Shown here: piece by piece, positions 1 through 10,525 of the stretch
Layout: each line of letters opens with the position of its first letter
How positions within the stretch are numbered: position 1 is the stretch's first letter
NCBI GenBank assembly: GCA_020975725.1
Contig: QXJR01000006.1
Location: 496,001 to 560,000, forward strand
DNA from: Picocystis sp. L7
Taxonomy: Eukaryota > Chlorophyta > Picocystophyceae > Picocystales > Picocystaceae
DNA length: 64,000 bases
Direction of reading: 5' to 3'
Translations under genes and position numbers: made by a program
The notes under the pieces: generated by a model
Seen by the model: only the letters and a program-made list of their open reading frames with translations
Databases searched by the model: none
What the model was told of the DNA's origin: nothing

Positions 1-1
1 G

Positions 2-652
2 AGTACCTTTCGGCTTGCGGTCGAATGGGTTTTTGGAAAGCTCGAACAACTTTGGCCGTTCGTGGGCGACAAGACGAGGCGGGCGGTGCTCTTGCGACAA
101 ACAGGGAAGGAGGACGTCATAGCGGCTTTGCTGACGAACTTTCACACTTGCTTGTGCGGCGGTGTAACGACCGACTACTTTGGTATAGCACCACCGACCC
201 TCCAGGAGTATGAACGACTTGTTTCGACACACATGAGAGGTACGCAACGCAAAGAGCTGCAACTTGCAAGCATGCTTTTCCCACGATGCAGACCTTGTTA
301 TTTTCAATTCTACAAGCTGATCAAGACACAAGCGTGCAACCAGCGTCAAGACACCCACAGTTGGTGTACGATGCTACACAAGGACATTGATGTAGTAGTA
401 CACGCAACAGAATTTCTGCAGTTGATGGTGCAACGGCAGCAACCACTTGCTTTTCATTTTGGAATGGCAGCAGAATTTCTACAGTTGATGGTGCAACGGC
501 AGCAACCACTTGCTTTTCATTTTGGAATGGCAGCAGAATTTCTGGAGTTGGTGGTGCAACGGCAGCAACCACTTGCTTTTCATTTTGGTATGGCAGCGCA
601 ATTTCAGCAGTTGATGGTGGAACGGCAGCAACAAAGTTGCAGATGCTTATGA
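2..652 (+). CDS. PIF/Harbinger transposase, C-terminal fragment (enters from the left edge)
   Basis: The open frame is 217 codons and begins before the window. Its first 75 residues align almost residue for residue with the end of the Harbinger A transposase at 38871-40193. They include VEWVFGKLE, which carries the acidic residue of the DDE_Tnp_4 catalytic triad, then the conserved block through LLTNFHTCLCGG and PPTLQEY. Related transposases end soon after that block. Here the frame continues through the minisatellite at 408-635 and so would add three and a half copies of a 21-residue repeat starting EFLQLMVQRQQ. Whether this tail is translated is unclear; it may be open by chance because the repeat length is a multiple of three. 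The catalytic core lies outside the window. Function in an active copy would be cut-and-paste transposition in the nucleus. Confidence 0.75.
   Translation, partial: STFRLAVEWVFGKLEQLWPFVGDKTRRAVLLRQTGKEDVIAALLTNFHTCLCGGVTTDYFGIAPPTLQEYERLVSTHMRGTQRKELQLASMLFPRCRPCYFQFYKLIKTQACNQRQDTHSWCTMLHKDIDVVVHATEFLQLMVQRQQPLAFHFGMAAEFLQLMVQRQQPLAFHFGMAAEFLELVVQRQQPLAFHFGMAAQFQQLMVERQQQSCRCL
408..635. repeat. Minisatellite, 63-bp unit, about 3.5 copies
   Basis: The motif CAGAATTTCT recurs at 408, 471 and 534, a period of exactly 63 bp, with a diverged partial fourth copy ending near 635. It sits between the convergent transposase and accessory genes of Harbinger C. Harbinger A has a different tandem repeat in the same place. 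Confidence 0.95.
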
Positions 653-872
653 GAGAACATACGCTTTGTTGTCTGCCATCGATGCAGTTGATTGCATGAT
701 ACATGTTTCGGTTTGAAAGAGGTACATGAAGCATGAACGGGAACTCTCATGTATTTGATTTTTCTTTGTGCCTTGAAAGGCGTTTGTGCCAAAGTTTTGC
801 ATGCGCTGTTCGTCTAGAAAGCAACGCAACGTGTAGTAATCGATGGGAAATCTTTTAGCACGACAAGTCTAC

Positions 873-1889
873 TTACGAAAGCCTCAATGCGAGCAACTCC
901 TTGCTCGGAGACTCTACTTCAGTTTCGTCGAACATCGAAGTTGGGACCGTCATCCCCGTGAAATGGCCTGATGTTTGCGAAACACGCTCACTGACGTATT
1001 CCTCCAACGTCCCTGGATTCGGGTACTTGTTGGGATCCTGGTGATGCCATTTTGTGCGCAGGTCCCATTGCACTGATGCTATCTCTTCCTTCCTTGCTCG
1101 CATGATTTCGGCCAGTGTCCGATCCAACGCTGGAATCAAAGAGGCGCGCTCCTCATCCCGCAATGAACTACTCCTTCGTCCACGCTGTTTCTGTGTATTA
1201 TCTTCTGGATACGAGCTCGAACGCGGCTTCTTCTTCGACCTATCCCCACCAGTCTTGAGTTGATGCTTGACGAGCTGTCGGCCAGGGAGCTCCTTATCCT
1301 CGCGGGGTTGCATCCTTTGCCTTCACTTGTCTCCCTGGATCGCTTCAGCCGCATCAAGACGATCGCACATTTCGTCACAAAGGGAGACGAATTCATCGTC
1401 CACCAAGCCACCATTCAGTCCCGTCGCCCGTCGCGTGACTTCCTCATTGCTCCGATGTGATGGAAGGACGTCCATGATGAGCCTTCGCACCTGTTTTCGG
1501 TCCAATTTCCAAATCGAGAACAACGATGGATTCTCAGCACGCAAACGCTCGCAAAAGATCCTCCATGCACCTTCCTTGTCCCGGTTGGTCTTCTTCTCGA
1601 GGAGGCAGCAATCCTCGTCTTCTGCGACCTTCAAGACTGCTTTGAGGTGCGCAGTTGTCTAAATCCGGCCTCGGTCGGTATGGGCTTGTTTTGCCGCCGT
1701 TTCATTTCGTTCCACTTCGTCTTGTCGCTGTGCATTGCTTGCGCCATTTGGTAGATTCGCACCGGGGACGTCGGGAAATGCCTGTGCATCTTCTTCATCA
1801 CCATGGGCGATGTCAAGGTTGCCGCTTGCACTTCCACTCATGCGTAAGGTGTCTTTTGCATGATTCACGTGCACGTCAGCTACATACAA
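873..1889 (-). pseudogene. Harbinger Myb/SANT-like accessory protein, broken by two stops
   Basis: One minus-strand frame from 1889 to 873 aligns along its length with the intact accessory gene of Harbinger A (42026-41052). Shared points are RGR followed by a Myb/SANT-like helix region, a WK/WV-L-RK-V-RR-LIMD block, a basic middle section rich in Arg, Lys and Ser, and the C-terminal EEYVSERVS and DETEVESPSKE segments. In Harbinger elements this second protein binds the transposon ends and helps nuclear import of the transposase. The frame has two in-frame stops: a TAG where Harbinger A has a Trp codon at the start of the SANT-like region (near 1657), and a TGA near 1321. No frameshift is needed to align it. 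It is therefore a pseudogene of moderate age. Confidence 0.7.
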
Positions 1890-2123
1890 ACTCGAAACCC
1901 TATCGCTCGCCGATCAAAAACCCTCACGCACCTTTCGTTCAATGGCGTTGGGTCCGACAGATGCGCATGTCGGTCGACACGAGTGACGTTGCGCCACCCT
2001 TTGTTCCTTCCCGGGAAAACCAGCAAGTTGAAAAAAAATAACATGTATCGCAGAGGATGGGCCAGTCGCCCCTCTTTTTCGAAACCGAAATCTAAACTGC
2101 CTTGACCGAAAAAAAGGGGGAGG

Positions 2124-2154
2124 AAAAAGGGGTAAGGCCCACTTACCCCTTTTT
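2124..2154. repeat. Perfect 13-bp hairpin
   Basis: AAAAAGGGGTAAG at 2124-2136 is followed after five bases by its exact reverse complement at 2142-2154. It lies just past the recognisable part of Harbinger C, so it could be near that element's end. No function can be assigned. Confidence 0.6.
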
Positions 2155-2687
2155 TCGCCCTTACCCAGAATCTAAACTCCTCTATGGTTATCCCAAGGTG
2201 GATCTCCTCTTCACAGAATTTCGTCACCCCTGTCAAATCCCCCTCCAATCAAGCCCCGATCGAACCGGGTGATTTCCGGGTCCCGTCCGGTCAACCGATC
2301 GACTGCGATCGGACATGAAATTCGGTCTGGGAGCCGTTCCTACAACCGAAACTGCCGAGGTGCGTGCGAACAGGGCTGCAGATCGAACCAAGGACGAACG
2401 GGACGACGGAACGATCGCACCGTGCCGGCAGAATCCTCGTCGTCGCGTCCGTGCGGGCACGTGAGGGTCACATACACCTTTCGAGAGGATCAACGAGCGA
2501 GGAGAAAGAGCAGCGTGGATGGAAAGTGGCGTTCGGAGCTTGGCGAGGAAAAAACGAGGCGATGGATCCGCGGAGCCAAGAGAAGGATCCTACAGGCCTG
2601 GAGCTTCGTGGATGGAACGGAAAACAGTGCGAACGGTGGCGTGGACACGTGTGGATGCGGGTTAGTCTCTTCACGCGCCAGGGACGT

Positions 2688-2734
2688 CCGTTGAGAAGGT
2701 GCGTGGGTTGCGTTGAACCGCGCCTTCTCAACGG
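2688..2734. repeat. 16-bp inverted repeat beside the recombinase gene
   Basis: CCGTTGAGAAGGTGCG at 2688-2703 pairs with 2719-2734 with one G-U type mismatch and a 15-base loop. It lies about 60 bp beyond the 3' end of the tyrosine recombinase element. Cryptons normally lack inverted repeats, so it may be unrelated; it could also be a crossover or binding site. Confidence 0.5.
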
Positions 2735-2793
2735 ATGTTCATAGAGCGGCGGGTGGTGGACACACTCCATTACGACAAGGGTGCTGCTGCAAA

Positions 2794-3715
2794 TCAGTTG
2801 CCCCTAGAATGCTTGTATTTGAGCCGAAGAACAGTGTCCCAGCTTAGCTCACCATGCCGGCGTTTGAGACTCGTGCCGCTGGTGAACTCAAAGTTTGCCT
2901 TGACTCGATCAAACATGGCATCGTAATCTTGGAAGGTGGCAGTTTCCTTCCACACGCCGTGTGGAAGTGCATCCTGTGCAGCAAGCATAATCTTTCTGTA
3001 GCGCTTCAGGCGATCACGGGCTTTCCGATCAGTTATCTCAGCTGGCAGGATGGAACGCCACGGACGATGGCATGTCCTTTCATCACCACTTGTCCAATGT
3101 TGCCATGCTTTCCTCACGGTCATGTTGGGCACCATGAAGTTGAAAGGCAGTGGTGCCATTGGACACAACCCAAAATCAGACAAGGTTTTGAGGTGTGCTT
3201 GACGAGTTTCCTCTGTTGGTAATGCATTTTGACCTTCAATGAACAATCTTCGGATGTCTTGAATGCCGGTACCGTCAAGGACCCTCGTGATTGTGCGCTC
3301 CAAGTTGGCGGTGGTGATGGGTGCTCCTTCGATTCTTCTAGCCTCGACCGCCTCATCCAAGGCCGTTTGTAGGATCACCGGCAATCGCCCAATTTGTTCT
3401 TCCACACTTGGAATGAGCTTGACCACTTCTCCCTTCACTAGTTCGAGAGAATGGAGAAGAGAGCAATGAGGGGGGACCCCCGATGCGCACAAATAGTGTT
3501 GTTGGGCTGTGGCTTCGTCTTCGTAGCCGCCAAAAAGCAATGCCTGGAGCCGTGCACATCTTGATGCATCGCTTAGGACCCGATCGGACCACAATTCGTG
3601 GCATGATGGTAGGGTGCTTTTCAACGTGTCAAGGTGGTAGATGACACTAGCGAGGCATGTCCATGCAACCCCAGGGTTGACTTTTGTCACGTCCATGCAT
3701 TCACGGGCGCATTCC
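2794..3715 (-). CDS. C-terminal region of the recombinase element, function unknown
   Basis: This open frame is in the same phase as the recombinase and separated from it only by one stop codon. It is open from 3750; the first ATG is near 3715. The protein is about 306 residues, soluble in character, with Trp-rich patches (VRKAWQHWTSGDERTCHRPWRS) and a basic C-terminus. I recognise no domain. Its position suggests either the displaced C-terminal half of the recombinase or a DNA-binding partner. If the stop is recent, the element is a pseudogene; if old, the element has two genes. Confidence 0.5.
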
Positions 3716-3762
3716 ATGATGAATTCTTGCTCTTCACTTGCCGTGGGCACAAAAGTTGGGGG

Positions 3763-4992
3763 TTACAATGCCAATTCTTCGTGATGCATCCGAAGCCCGT
3801 TGACAACACGACCAACGTGCTCGTCCCCCGCAGCATCAAATCGGCGATACGTGTCCTCCACACCGGGCTGGCTCCAACCTGCACGAAGGGAAATGGAGGA
3901 ACTCGAGGGGCATGCGGTCCCCCCTGCACTTGCGTATGTCGCGGCACCTTTCCTAAACGAGTGGGTGCCTATGTCTTCCTCGATGAGCCCAAGCTCTTCT
4001 AGCCTCGCGCTAAGTCGCTTCACCTCTGAGCTCAAACATGCTCTAAAGCGCCGTGCACAATTCTCTTGGTTGCCTTGGAACAAGGGCACTCCCGTCGACG
4101 GCCCTCCCACACATGCGGAAATGCAAATCAAGTAGACGCCAAGGGCAGTGACAGGACATATCCACGGTTCCAATGGGTTCGCATATATTGCCCTCGGATA
4201 TTTAGCAAGCTTTCCCTCTTGATCGGTCTTTGAATGCGCAAAGTACATCAAGAGATGGTCATCTTTGTACTTGATGTGACCCAAGTTGATGTAAGATATG
4301 TTGTCGCTTCGGCACATAAGATTCCAAAGCAAAGTTGCATAGCACCAAGCAAATGGCCCTATGAGTTTATGTTGGGCAAGTTGTTTGCAAATGAGAGCAT
4401 AGAGCTTGAATGGTAGGGCAGTCATTCCCCTCTTCGCTTCCACTCCGTCTTCCTTCCTCTTTCTTGCTATCCGCTTTTTCCATCCATGGATGATTGTGCT
4501 CACCGTTGGTGCTATGGTTTGCCACACACTTGTTTTTCCAAAGTCCTTGAAAAGTAGGTGGATGGCGGCCCTGTATGCATTGATTTTGCTATCGGACGTT
4601 TTCGAATTCTCTCTACGTAGATTGGCAATTGGTGCTAGGATAACTTCGGGAGTCACTCGTTCCCAAAGTAAAGGTTCCAATGGTCTCGATTGACTATACC
4701 CTGGAAGGAGATCGTGTATCAAGGTCCCGTCCGTGCACCTTCCACGAGGGCGCGGGCCCTCCAACACTTTCTTCATCTCTTGAGCGAAAGCAGGATTGAG
4801 AGCCGGGTGGTTACGATGGTACAAATGAAGTAAGAACATGCAAGTTGATGACTTGTATCGGTCTCTCGTGCGCATCATCGTGCTCCCTTGGAGCTCGTCC
4901 ACCAAATTAAACACCTCATCTTCTTCACCCAAACACTCGAGTATCGGTTCCACACACTCGCTTTCCTCTTCCATCCGTGATGCATCCGCCAT
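3763..4992 (-). CDS. Tyrosine recombinase (Crypton-like)
   Basis: The frame is open from 5109, but the first ATG is at 4992, giving about 409 residues. The C-terminal half has the tyrosine-recombinase catalytic pattern: an Arg in LLWNLMCRSDNI, the HSFRKGAATY box (H-x-x-R), a Trp in RAGWSQPG, and a following Tyr in EDTYRRFDAAGDEH that is the likely nucleophile. An N-terminal helical core-binding domain precedes it, around residues 120-200. Such enzymes cut and rejoin DNA at short identical sites to excise and insert the element. The frame ends at a TAA and then continues without a shift into the next reading frame at 3750, so the two may once have been one protein. The catalytic residues all appear present. 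Crypton is the best family guess. Confidence 0.7.
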   Translation of the reverse strand: MADASRMEEESECVEPILECLGEEDEVFNLVDELQGSTMMRTRDRYKSSTCMFLLHLYHRNHPALNPAFAQEMKKVLEGPRPRGRCTDGTLIHDLLPGYSQSRPLEPLLWERVTPEVILAPIANLRRENSKTSDSKINAYRAAIHLLFKDFGKTSVWQTIAPTVSTIIHGWKKRIARKRKEDGVEAKRGMTALPFKLYALICKQLAQHKLIGPFAWCYATLLWNLMCRSDNISYINLGHIKYKDDHLLMYFAHSKTDQEGKLAKYPRAIYANPLEPWICPVTALGVYLICISACVGGPSTGVPLFQGNQENCARRFRACLSSEVKRLSARLEELGLIEEDIGTHSFRKGAATYASAGGTACPSSSSISLRAGWSQPGVEDTYRRFDAAGDEHVGRVVNGLRMHHEELAL

Positions 4993-5147
4993 TTGTTGCC
5001 CCGGTGTGGTCGTCCGCCCCGTCGGCACGCGAGAGACTTGCTCGTTCGGTCGCTCTTCCTTGGCGATGGCGGCCGTGCACGTCCCGTTCGTTGGTGAGGA
5101 TGTCGTCACCCCACGAGGGTGATAAAACTACCCGGATATCCGGATCT

Positions 5148-6592
5148 ACGTAATTCGTCACCCCGGTTTCACCCGGAGCCAAGGGATTGTCACCCCGAAA
5201 GGGTGACGAATTCCAGGGATGCGGTCCTCCCTCACCCCGATTTCCCCCCTGTTTCTCACTAGACTGCCCCAAGGAGGCGACATCCCTCGGAAAACGTCAC
5301 CCCGTTGGGGTGACGCCCAAGAACGACCACACCGACAGGAAGGCACCAACTTCGAGACGCGGATCTTTTCCAATGATCGAACATAGAAGCACTCGATACC
5401 ATGGAGTTGTTGTAGGGGCGACACCACATATCGTAATCCTACGTCCGAGGAATGGGAGGAACGCGAGGCTTTGGTTAGCATCCCTTCTATTTGAGCCCCC
5501 TTCTCACCTTGTGGTGGAGCCATCCAAGATTCTAGAAGGGGTGTCTAGGGACTGAACGACATTGATGGACCAGAGGAATATTTGCAATACTTCCCTTAAG
5601 CGAAGTCTCGTACGACCTAATTTGTATGAGGCATACGTGCGTAGTAGGATTTGCAACATAGAAGCACTAAATGAGGGGAATTCGACTACACTTTCATGGG
5701 ATGCCCATTGTCAATGGCCAAACGGTCGAGTCAAACATTGATGTTTCGTGTTCACAATGTGTGATGCGCTTCGATAGAGAAGAAGGCCAACTACAAATGC
5801 AATGGTGACATGCTTTTTGGGAGGACATTGTTTGATACTTCTCAAGGACAATACAAAGCGAGTGCGCGGTTTGTACGCCTTTATCCTAGGTTGCTCCGAT
5901 AGTCCACTACCGGCATTCCCCGTAGCTTGAGAGGTAGCATAAAAAAGAGAAAGAGTATTTGGTTCCTTTGGTCCCACCGATTTTCTGTTGTTTTTCCTCA
6001 AATATTTCCGTCGGTCGTAGACGCTCACGCAAAAAAAATTTGTACACACTTGCACCAACTTTGTATTGATACGATTTACCTCCCTTTCGACCGATGCCTC
6101 GCTCGACGATGCAATATCTGATTCTAGGCAAGGTGGTAACCGTCCATTTAACACCAAGAAATCTTGCCTAGGGCTTTCAATCACTCCATGTTGATCGCCT
6201 TGTGTGTGCTGGAGGCTTCCCTACTCGTCGAATTCAATTTTCTTTTGGCTTTCGACAATTGCCCTCCATGACATTCACCTCGAGGAGCAACGAGCAGGCC
6301 TCTCACCGATGGGGAGCCCCTTTGAACCGGGGCATTCGTTCCTGAATAAAACCGAATGAGAGGCCCCTTCGATTGGAAGGAGGACCCGGTCTAGTCCCGG
6401 GAGGGAGTCGTCAGGGATTTGCGAGGGGTGACTCCAGGGTGATAAATTCCGGTGAAGAGGGATCCCTGCGAACCTGAGTGAGAAACAAAGGGATTTTGGG
6501 TCGAAAGGAAAAGTCGATCCCTCCTTTTCGTCACCGTTTCGGGGTGATATTCGGGACTCACCGGGTGAAACCGGGGTGACGAAATGCCCAGA
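5148..6592. mobile_element. Non-autonomous DNA element with about 200-bp terminal inverted repeats
   Basis: The segment TTCGTCACCCCGGTTTCACC near 5153 recurs in reverse complement near 6583, and similarity continues inward for about 200 bp on each side (5150-5360 against 6390-6590) with moderate divergence. Inside the arms are small palindromes built on GTCACCCC and GGGGTGAC. The 1 kb centre has no supported gene; a 157-codon minus-strand frame at 5711-6184 has no recognisable features. This looks like a MITE-type element of about 1.4 kb. No clear target duplication was seen. Confidence 0.65.
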
Positions 6593-8456
6593 ACCCACAA
6601 TCCTTGAAGATACAAAAGCTCCTCTTCGCTACTTGCTCTCTGCCCTCCGTCTCTAGGATGGCAGTCTCAATTGTGCAAGTGCTATCCAAATGGAGAATCT
6701 TCTCGAACCTAGTGTGGTCGGTACTGCCGATGGTTCAACCGCGGGGAAGAACCGCCGTGTCGTGCGTTTGAAGGTGTGCTAAGGCACAAGTGTTCATCCC
6801 TCCAACTCCTCTATGTCACACCTCACAACTTCGACAACTAGTGTGAAGCTAGCATAGGGTGAAATTGCAATGATTGTCAATTTCTTGACTTCGAGAGTTG
6901 TTCGATTCGGGGGTGAAGCGGTACATCAAGAGAGATTGAAAAAATGTGCCATTTTTATGGTACTTGAAATTGGACTGAAAAGCAAATGTGCAAATGTCTT
7001 GATTGAAGTAACGTACGGTGGTCACTTCGATCCTCCCGAATATGTTTGATCGAGGGACTTTTGCAAAAATGCGATAATTGAACTCTGTTCCGGTCAAATC
7101 ATCTACAGTGGTCCTTTTGGATATTGTGTGGACCGTGAAAGTTGTCCTCTAGGAATTGTGCTGCGCTTCTTTGAGGTCATCAAGCGGCGGAGATGGTCGG
7201 CCACGTCGTCTCCCCTGGGCCAAATTGTTACTATATTCACGAAATGGGAAGCCGTATTGCGAATGGGATGGTGCCTTAGCTCTCCATCCAACTCTATAGA
7301 GAGGGGATCGTAGAAGAGAGCACAATCTAGTTTGAGGGGAATTTAACCAAGGTACCCTGCGGTTATGAACGATTCCTTCCTCGCCACTCATAGTTGATGT
7401 TGTGAGCGATTACTTTATGATTGTTGGTGATCCACTCATTCGCTTTGGCACCAAGTACGTTGCGTTTGGGATGGTGCCTAGTTTTGGAACAGTAGTCTAG
7501 GGGTGCATGTATGTCGGTTGAATAATTCGAGGTTTTGCAAACTTTTGCCCTTGACTAGTAACGTTCACCACTTGGAAGGCCTTCTCAATGCCCTCTAGTA
7601 CGTGGCTTCGAAGGCTTGACTGTCGTGTAATAGCAATTAGAAACTCAATGCTAAGCTTTCATAGAATGTGCACCAAGACTTCGTTTGAAGAGGGTAGTTT
7701 TATAAGTGTTCGCTCGCTTGCCAGTCGTCAATAGGCCTTGACGACTTCCTTGTCGAGGCTACCAATACGAGAAGAATCGCCCACCATGTTAGGGCCCATT
7801 CCCGCTCCTATCTAGTAGTCATGCTGCCAAAGGTTGAAGAAGGCAAGGCAATAGTTGATATGTTGACTCTACGCAACGGCTGCACACGTGCTTCGCACTA
7901 GCTCATCGGTTCAATTTGTATGAGGACATGCTTTACAGGGTGAAAAGGATTGATAGTTCGGTTTTGGAGTAAGTTTTGCAGAGGTAGGTGGGCCTTGGTC
8001 TTGCAACGTTTAATTTCAACTAATGATGCGCTTCCACGCGCACGTAGTCCAAAAAAATTTTCAAATTTGATAGGAACCATCAGCTTGAATGAAATGACGA
8101 GAAATTTGTGTAGGAGCGAAAAATTCATCTTTCTCAATCAAGTTTCACGGACAGGTTGCAAAAAATTTTCACCCTTCTCTTCGTCTTCTTGATTGGATGC
8201 CTTGGAGACACTCAACCTTGCGGTTGCTTAAAGTATGTTGCTTAAATGCTTGTGTGGAGTGGAAAATTGGTGAAAAGGAGATAAATAGCACCGAAGGTTC
8301 CAATACACAAGCAACTTTAGCACGAGAGCACTCGACAGTAATCTTGAGAGCATTGCGAGATGTTTGAGTTTATTGTTGTTACATAGTAAATGTTTCATGC
8401 GTTCACGTGATTTGGAGGATTGGTTGAGCCGGTGGGTGAGTGAACGTTCTTGGTAA
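6593..8456. other. No gene recognised
   Basis: About 1.9 kb of sequence with only short open frames on both strands, none with a recognisable motif. I see no RNA gene, repeat array or clear element end here. Confidence 0.6.
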
Positions 8457-8460
8457 GTTC

Positions 8461-9216
8461 TGTTGCACAGGGCAGGATCCCCCCTACGATGGGACCCGGT
8501 GCTTGACAAAGATCCTTGTCAAGCAGTAGCTTAGATAAGCGAGCTTGGAGCTTGCTGTGAATCGCTGGATATCAAGTCAGGTACAGGACGGGTAACCCCT
8601 CCCCAACTGGACGAGTGCGACTCAGGACCTGGGAAGGCGGGGGATGGGAAGCCCTTGGTACCCCGGTCCGAGGGTACGAGGGATCTCCCCAATACCAGCC
8701 GTCCGGATAGACCCAGGGCGAACCCGATGAAGCCCAGGCTCAGTTCGGGGCAACCCTAGGAGACTCGGGCAGAAAGGGGGACCGGATCCCCCCGAATCTC
8801 CCGAGGTCGATCGAAGGGTGGGGAAGCATCCTGGGGATCTGGGTCACGTGCTTGCCTGTCGTGCAACCGTCCGATGAGGGCGACAGGGCCACGTGACCAC
8901 CAGGCGCCCCATGGAGATAAGGGTACCACCCTGAACCGCTGCTGGTTTGAGGGCCTACTAGAGGCCCCCCTCACTTGACTTGAAAATAGACTTTTGCCTT
9001 GACGACTTCTCAAGTGCGTGCCTCCACCAACCACGAGCTTGTTGCGGTTTCTCAACACCGCCAAGACTCGCACAAGTCAGCAGGAGCCGTCCCACAGGGC
9101 TGACGCTCCACAAACGCGCCCTTCAAGGCGTTTCCATCCTCTTCCCTTGGCATCTTGGCCGCCTTGAGGCCCAAACGTGTGTGAATTGGCAGTGTCTCCA
9201 CGGACGCTGTGCAATA
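8461..9216 (+). repeat. 5' LTR of Ty3 element 1
   Basis: 756 bp, begins TGTTGCAC and ends GTGCAATA, about 99% identical to the LTR at 15538-16293. Confidence 0.93.
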
Positions 9217-9257
9217 CTGTCGAAGCAGAAGCTCAACGACGCTAGGAAGCCTGAGGG

Positions 9258-10525
9258 ATGTCGTCCTTGGACGAAGAAGGGCGCGAAGAAAGATGGGAAG
9301 CCCTCGAACGGAACCTCGAGGAGGAAAAGTCTCGGAGGGAGGGACTTGAAGAAAAGTTGGCGGAGCTCCAGGAGCTCTTACAAGCCAAACAAGCTTCCCC
9401 ACCTGATGATTTGAAGACAGCAACTGATGGGCTTACGCTCCCGGAAGTAAAGGCAAGCCATCGGCGTCGGAAGAACAGCCCGTACCATCCCACACACCGT
9501 TGGAAGAAGAGGGGCTGCCTCGTCTTACGAGCCTCTACGGTTCCGCGCTCCAGGACTCCAAGAATTTGCAGAAAGTGTCGCTCGAACGACCGGAAAAGTT
9601 CTCAGGGACAGAACTCGAAGACAACCCATACGCGCTGTCCTACTGGTACCGCGATGTGTTGTGTTGGTGTCAAGCATATGCCTACGATCGCCCCATGGAA
9701 CAACTGGTTCTAGCGATCAACCAAACACTGGCGGGTACGGCAAAGGCCATGGTCCAAAACTTGATCATGCGCGATGCCAACTCGCTACGATCAGTCGATG
9801 ACCTTTTTGCGTACCTCAAGCGGACTTTCCAGAGTCATGACCCTGGACCGGAAGCGTGGCGAGAGTTCCACACTACCCGGATGCGCCGAGCAGAGAATGC
9901 AATACAGTTTCTCAATAGGCTGGTCCAGTTGAGCTTCGTTGTCAATGCAAGCTATTCGCCGCTCTGCCGTACGCTGACTGAAGATGACATCGCGGCCAGG
10001 CTACAACATGGCCTACCCAGCTCCCTCCAACGAGCTTTGTACAAGCACCTGAATCACCTTATTGAGGTTGACAAGGTTCCAGATATGCAACCTGGAAGTT
10101 TGGCTGCTGTGATATTCAAGCTGGAGCGCGATATGCATGAGCAGAACGGCAGGGAAACCAAGGATGCTGCTGGCAAGTGGATTAGCCGCAAGCCGTCTTC
10201 ACGCACGGCTCATGGCACCCAGCATGCTGGACCAACACCGACAGGTGGAGTGGCAGCTGCCCTACCGGCTCAGCCTCCCACTTTGTCAAAGGAAATGGCA
10301 GCAGCGAAGCGGCAGCGAAAACGCTTTGACGATCTCTCGGATGAACAGAAGCAGTCCATTACAAAAGTTCAGCAACAGCTCGGAGTCAAGGCACTGGGAG
10401 CAAAGCTTACCCAAGAGGAGCAGAACTTATGCTTAGCTCATTCCCTGTGCCAACGATGCCGCCGTTACGGACATGACCAGTCCGGCTGCAAAATGGCATC
10501 CGTAATAGGAGCACCAAAAAACTGA
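9258..10525 (+). pseudogene. gag region of Ty3 element 1
   Basis: Fossil capsid gene of the retrotransposon. The start is a charged, Glu/Lys/Arg-rich segment with heptad-like spacing (predicted coiled coil). It is followed by a retrotransposon gag domain with the typical spaced Trp and Leu helices (WREFHTTRMRRAENAIQFLN near 9860), and ends with a CCHC zinc knuckle of form C-x2-C-x4-H-x4-C close to 10450-10490 that would bind RNA. The knuckle sits right before the protease part, the normal gag order. The region is not one clean frame. Its product would form the virus-like particle in the cytoplasm. Confidence 0.8.

Larger units (their letters stand above)
1..2100. mobile_element. Harbinger C: right-hand part of a PIF/Harbinger transposon, decayed
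   Basis: The window opens inside a PIF/Harbinger DNA transposon. It holds the end of a DDE transposase on the plus strand, a 63-bp minisatellite, and a Myb/SANT-like accessory gene on the minus strand. The two genes converge. The same order is seen in Harbinger A at 38.9-42.1 kb, which is how this copy was recognised. The accessory gene has two in-frame stops, so the copy cannot be autonomous as it stands. The right boundary was not found; 2100 is only the point where similarity to the accessory gene and its upstream region runs out. No terminal inverted repeat was identified here. Confidence 0.7.
2794..5109 (-). mobile_element. Crypton-like tyrosine recombinase element
   Basis: A minus-strand frame of about 770 codons, interrupted once, encodes a tyrosine recombinase followed by a second region. 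There is no reverse transcriptase nearby, which separates it from DIRS and Ngaro elements and favours a Crypton-type DNA transposon. The ends of the element were not resolved, because Cryptons have short direct repeats that cannot be spotted reliably by eye. Confidence 0.6.
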
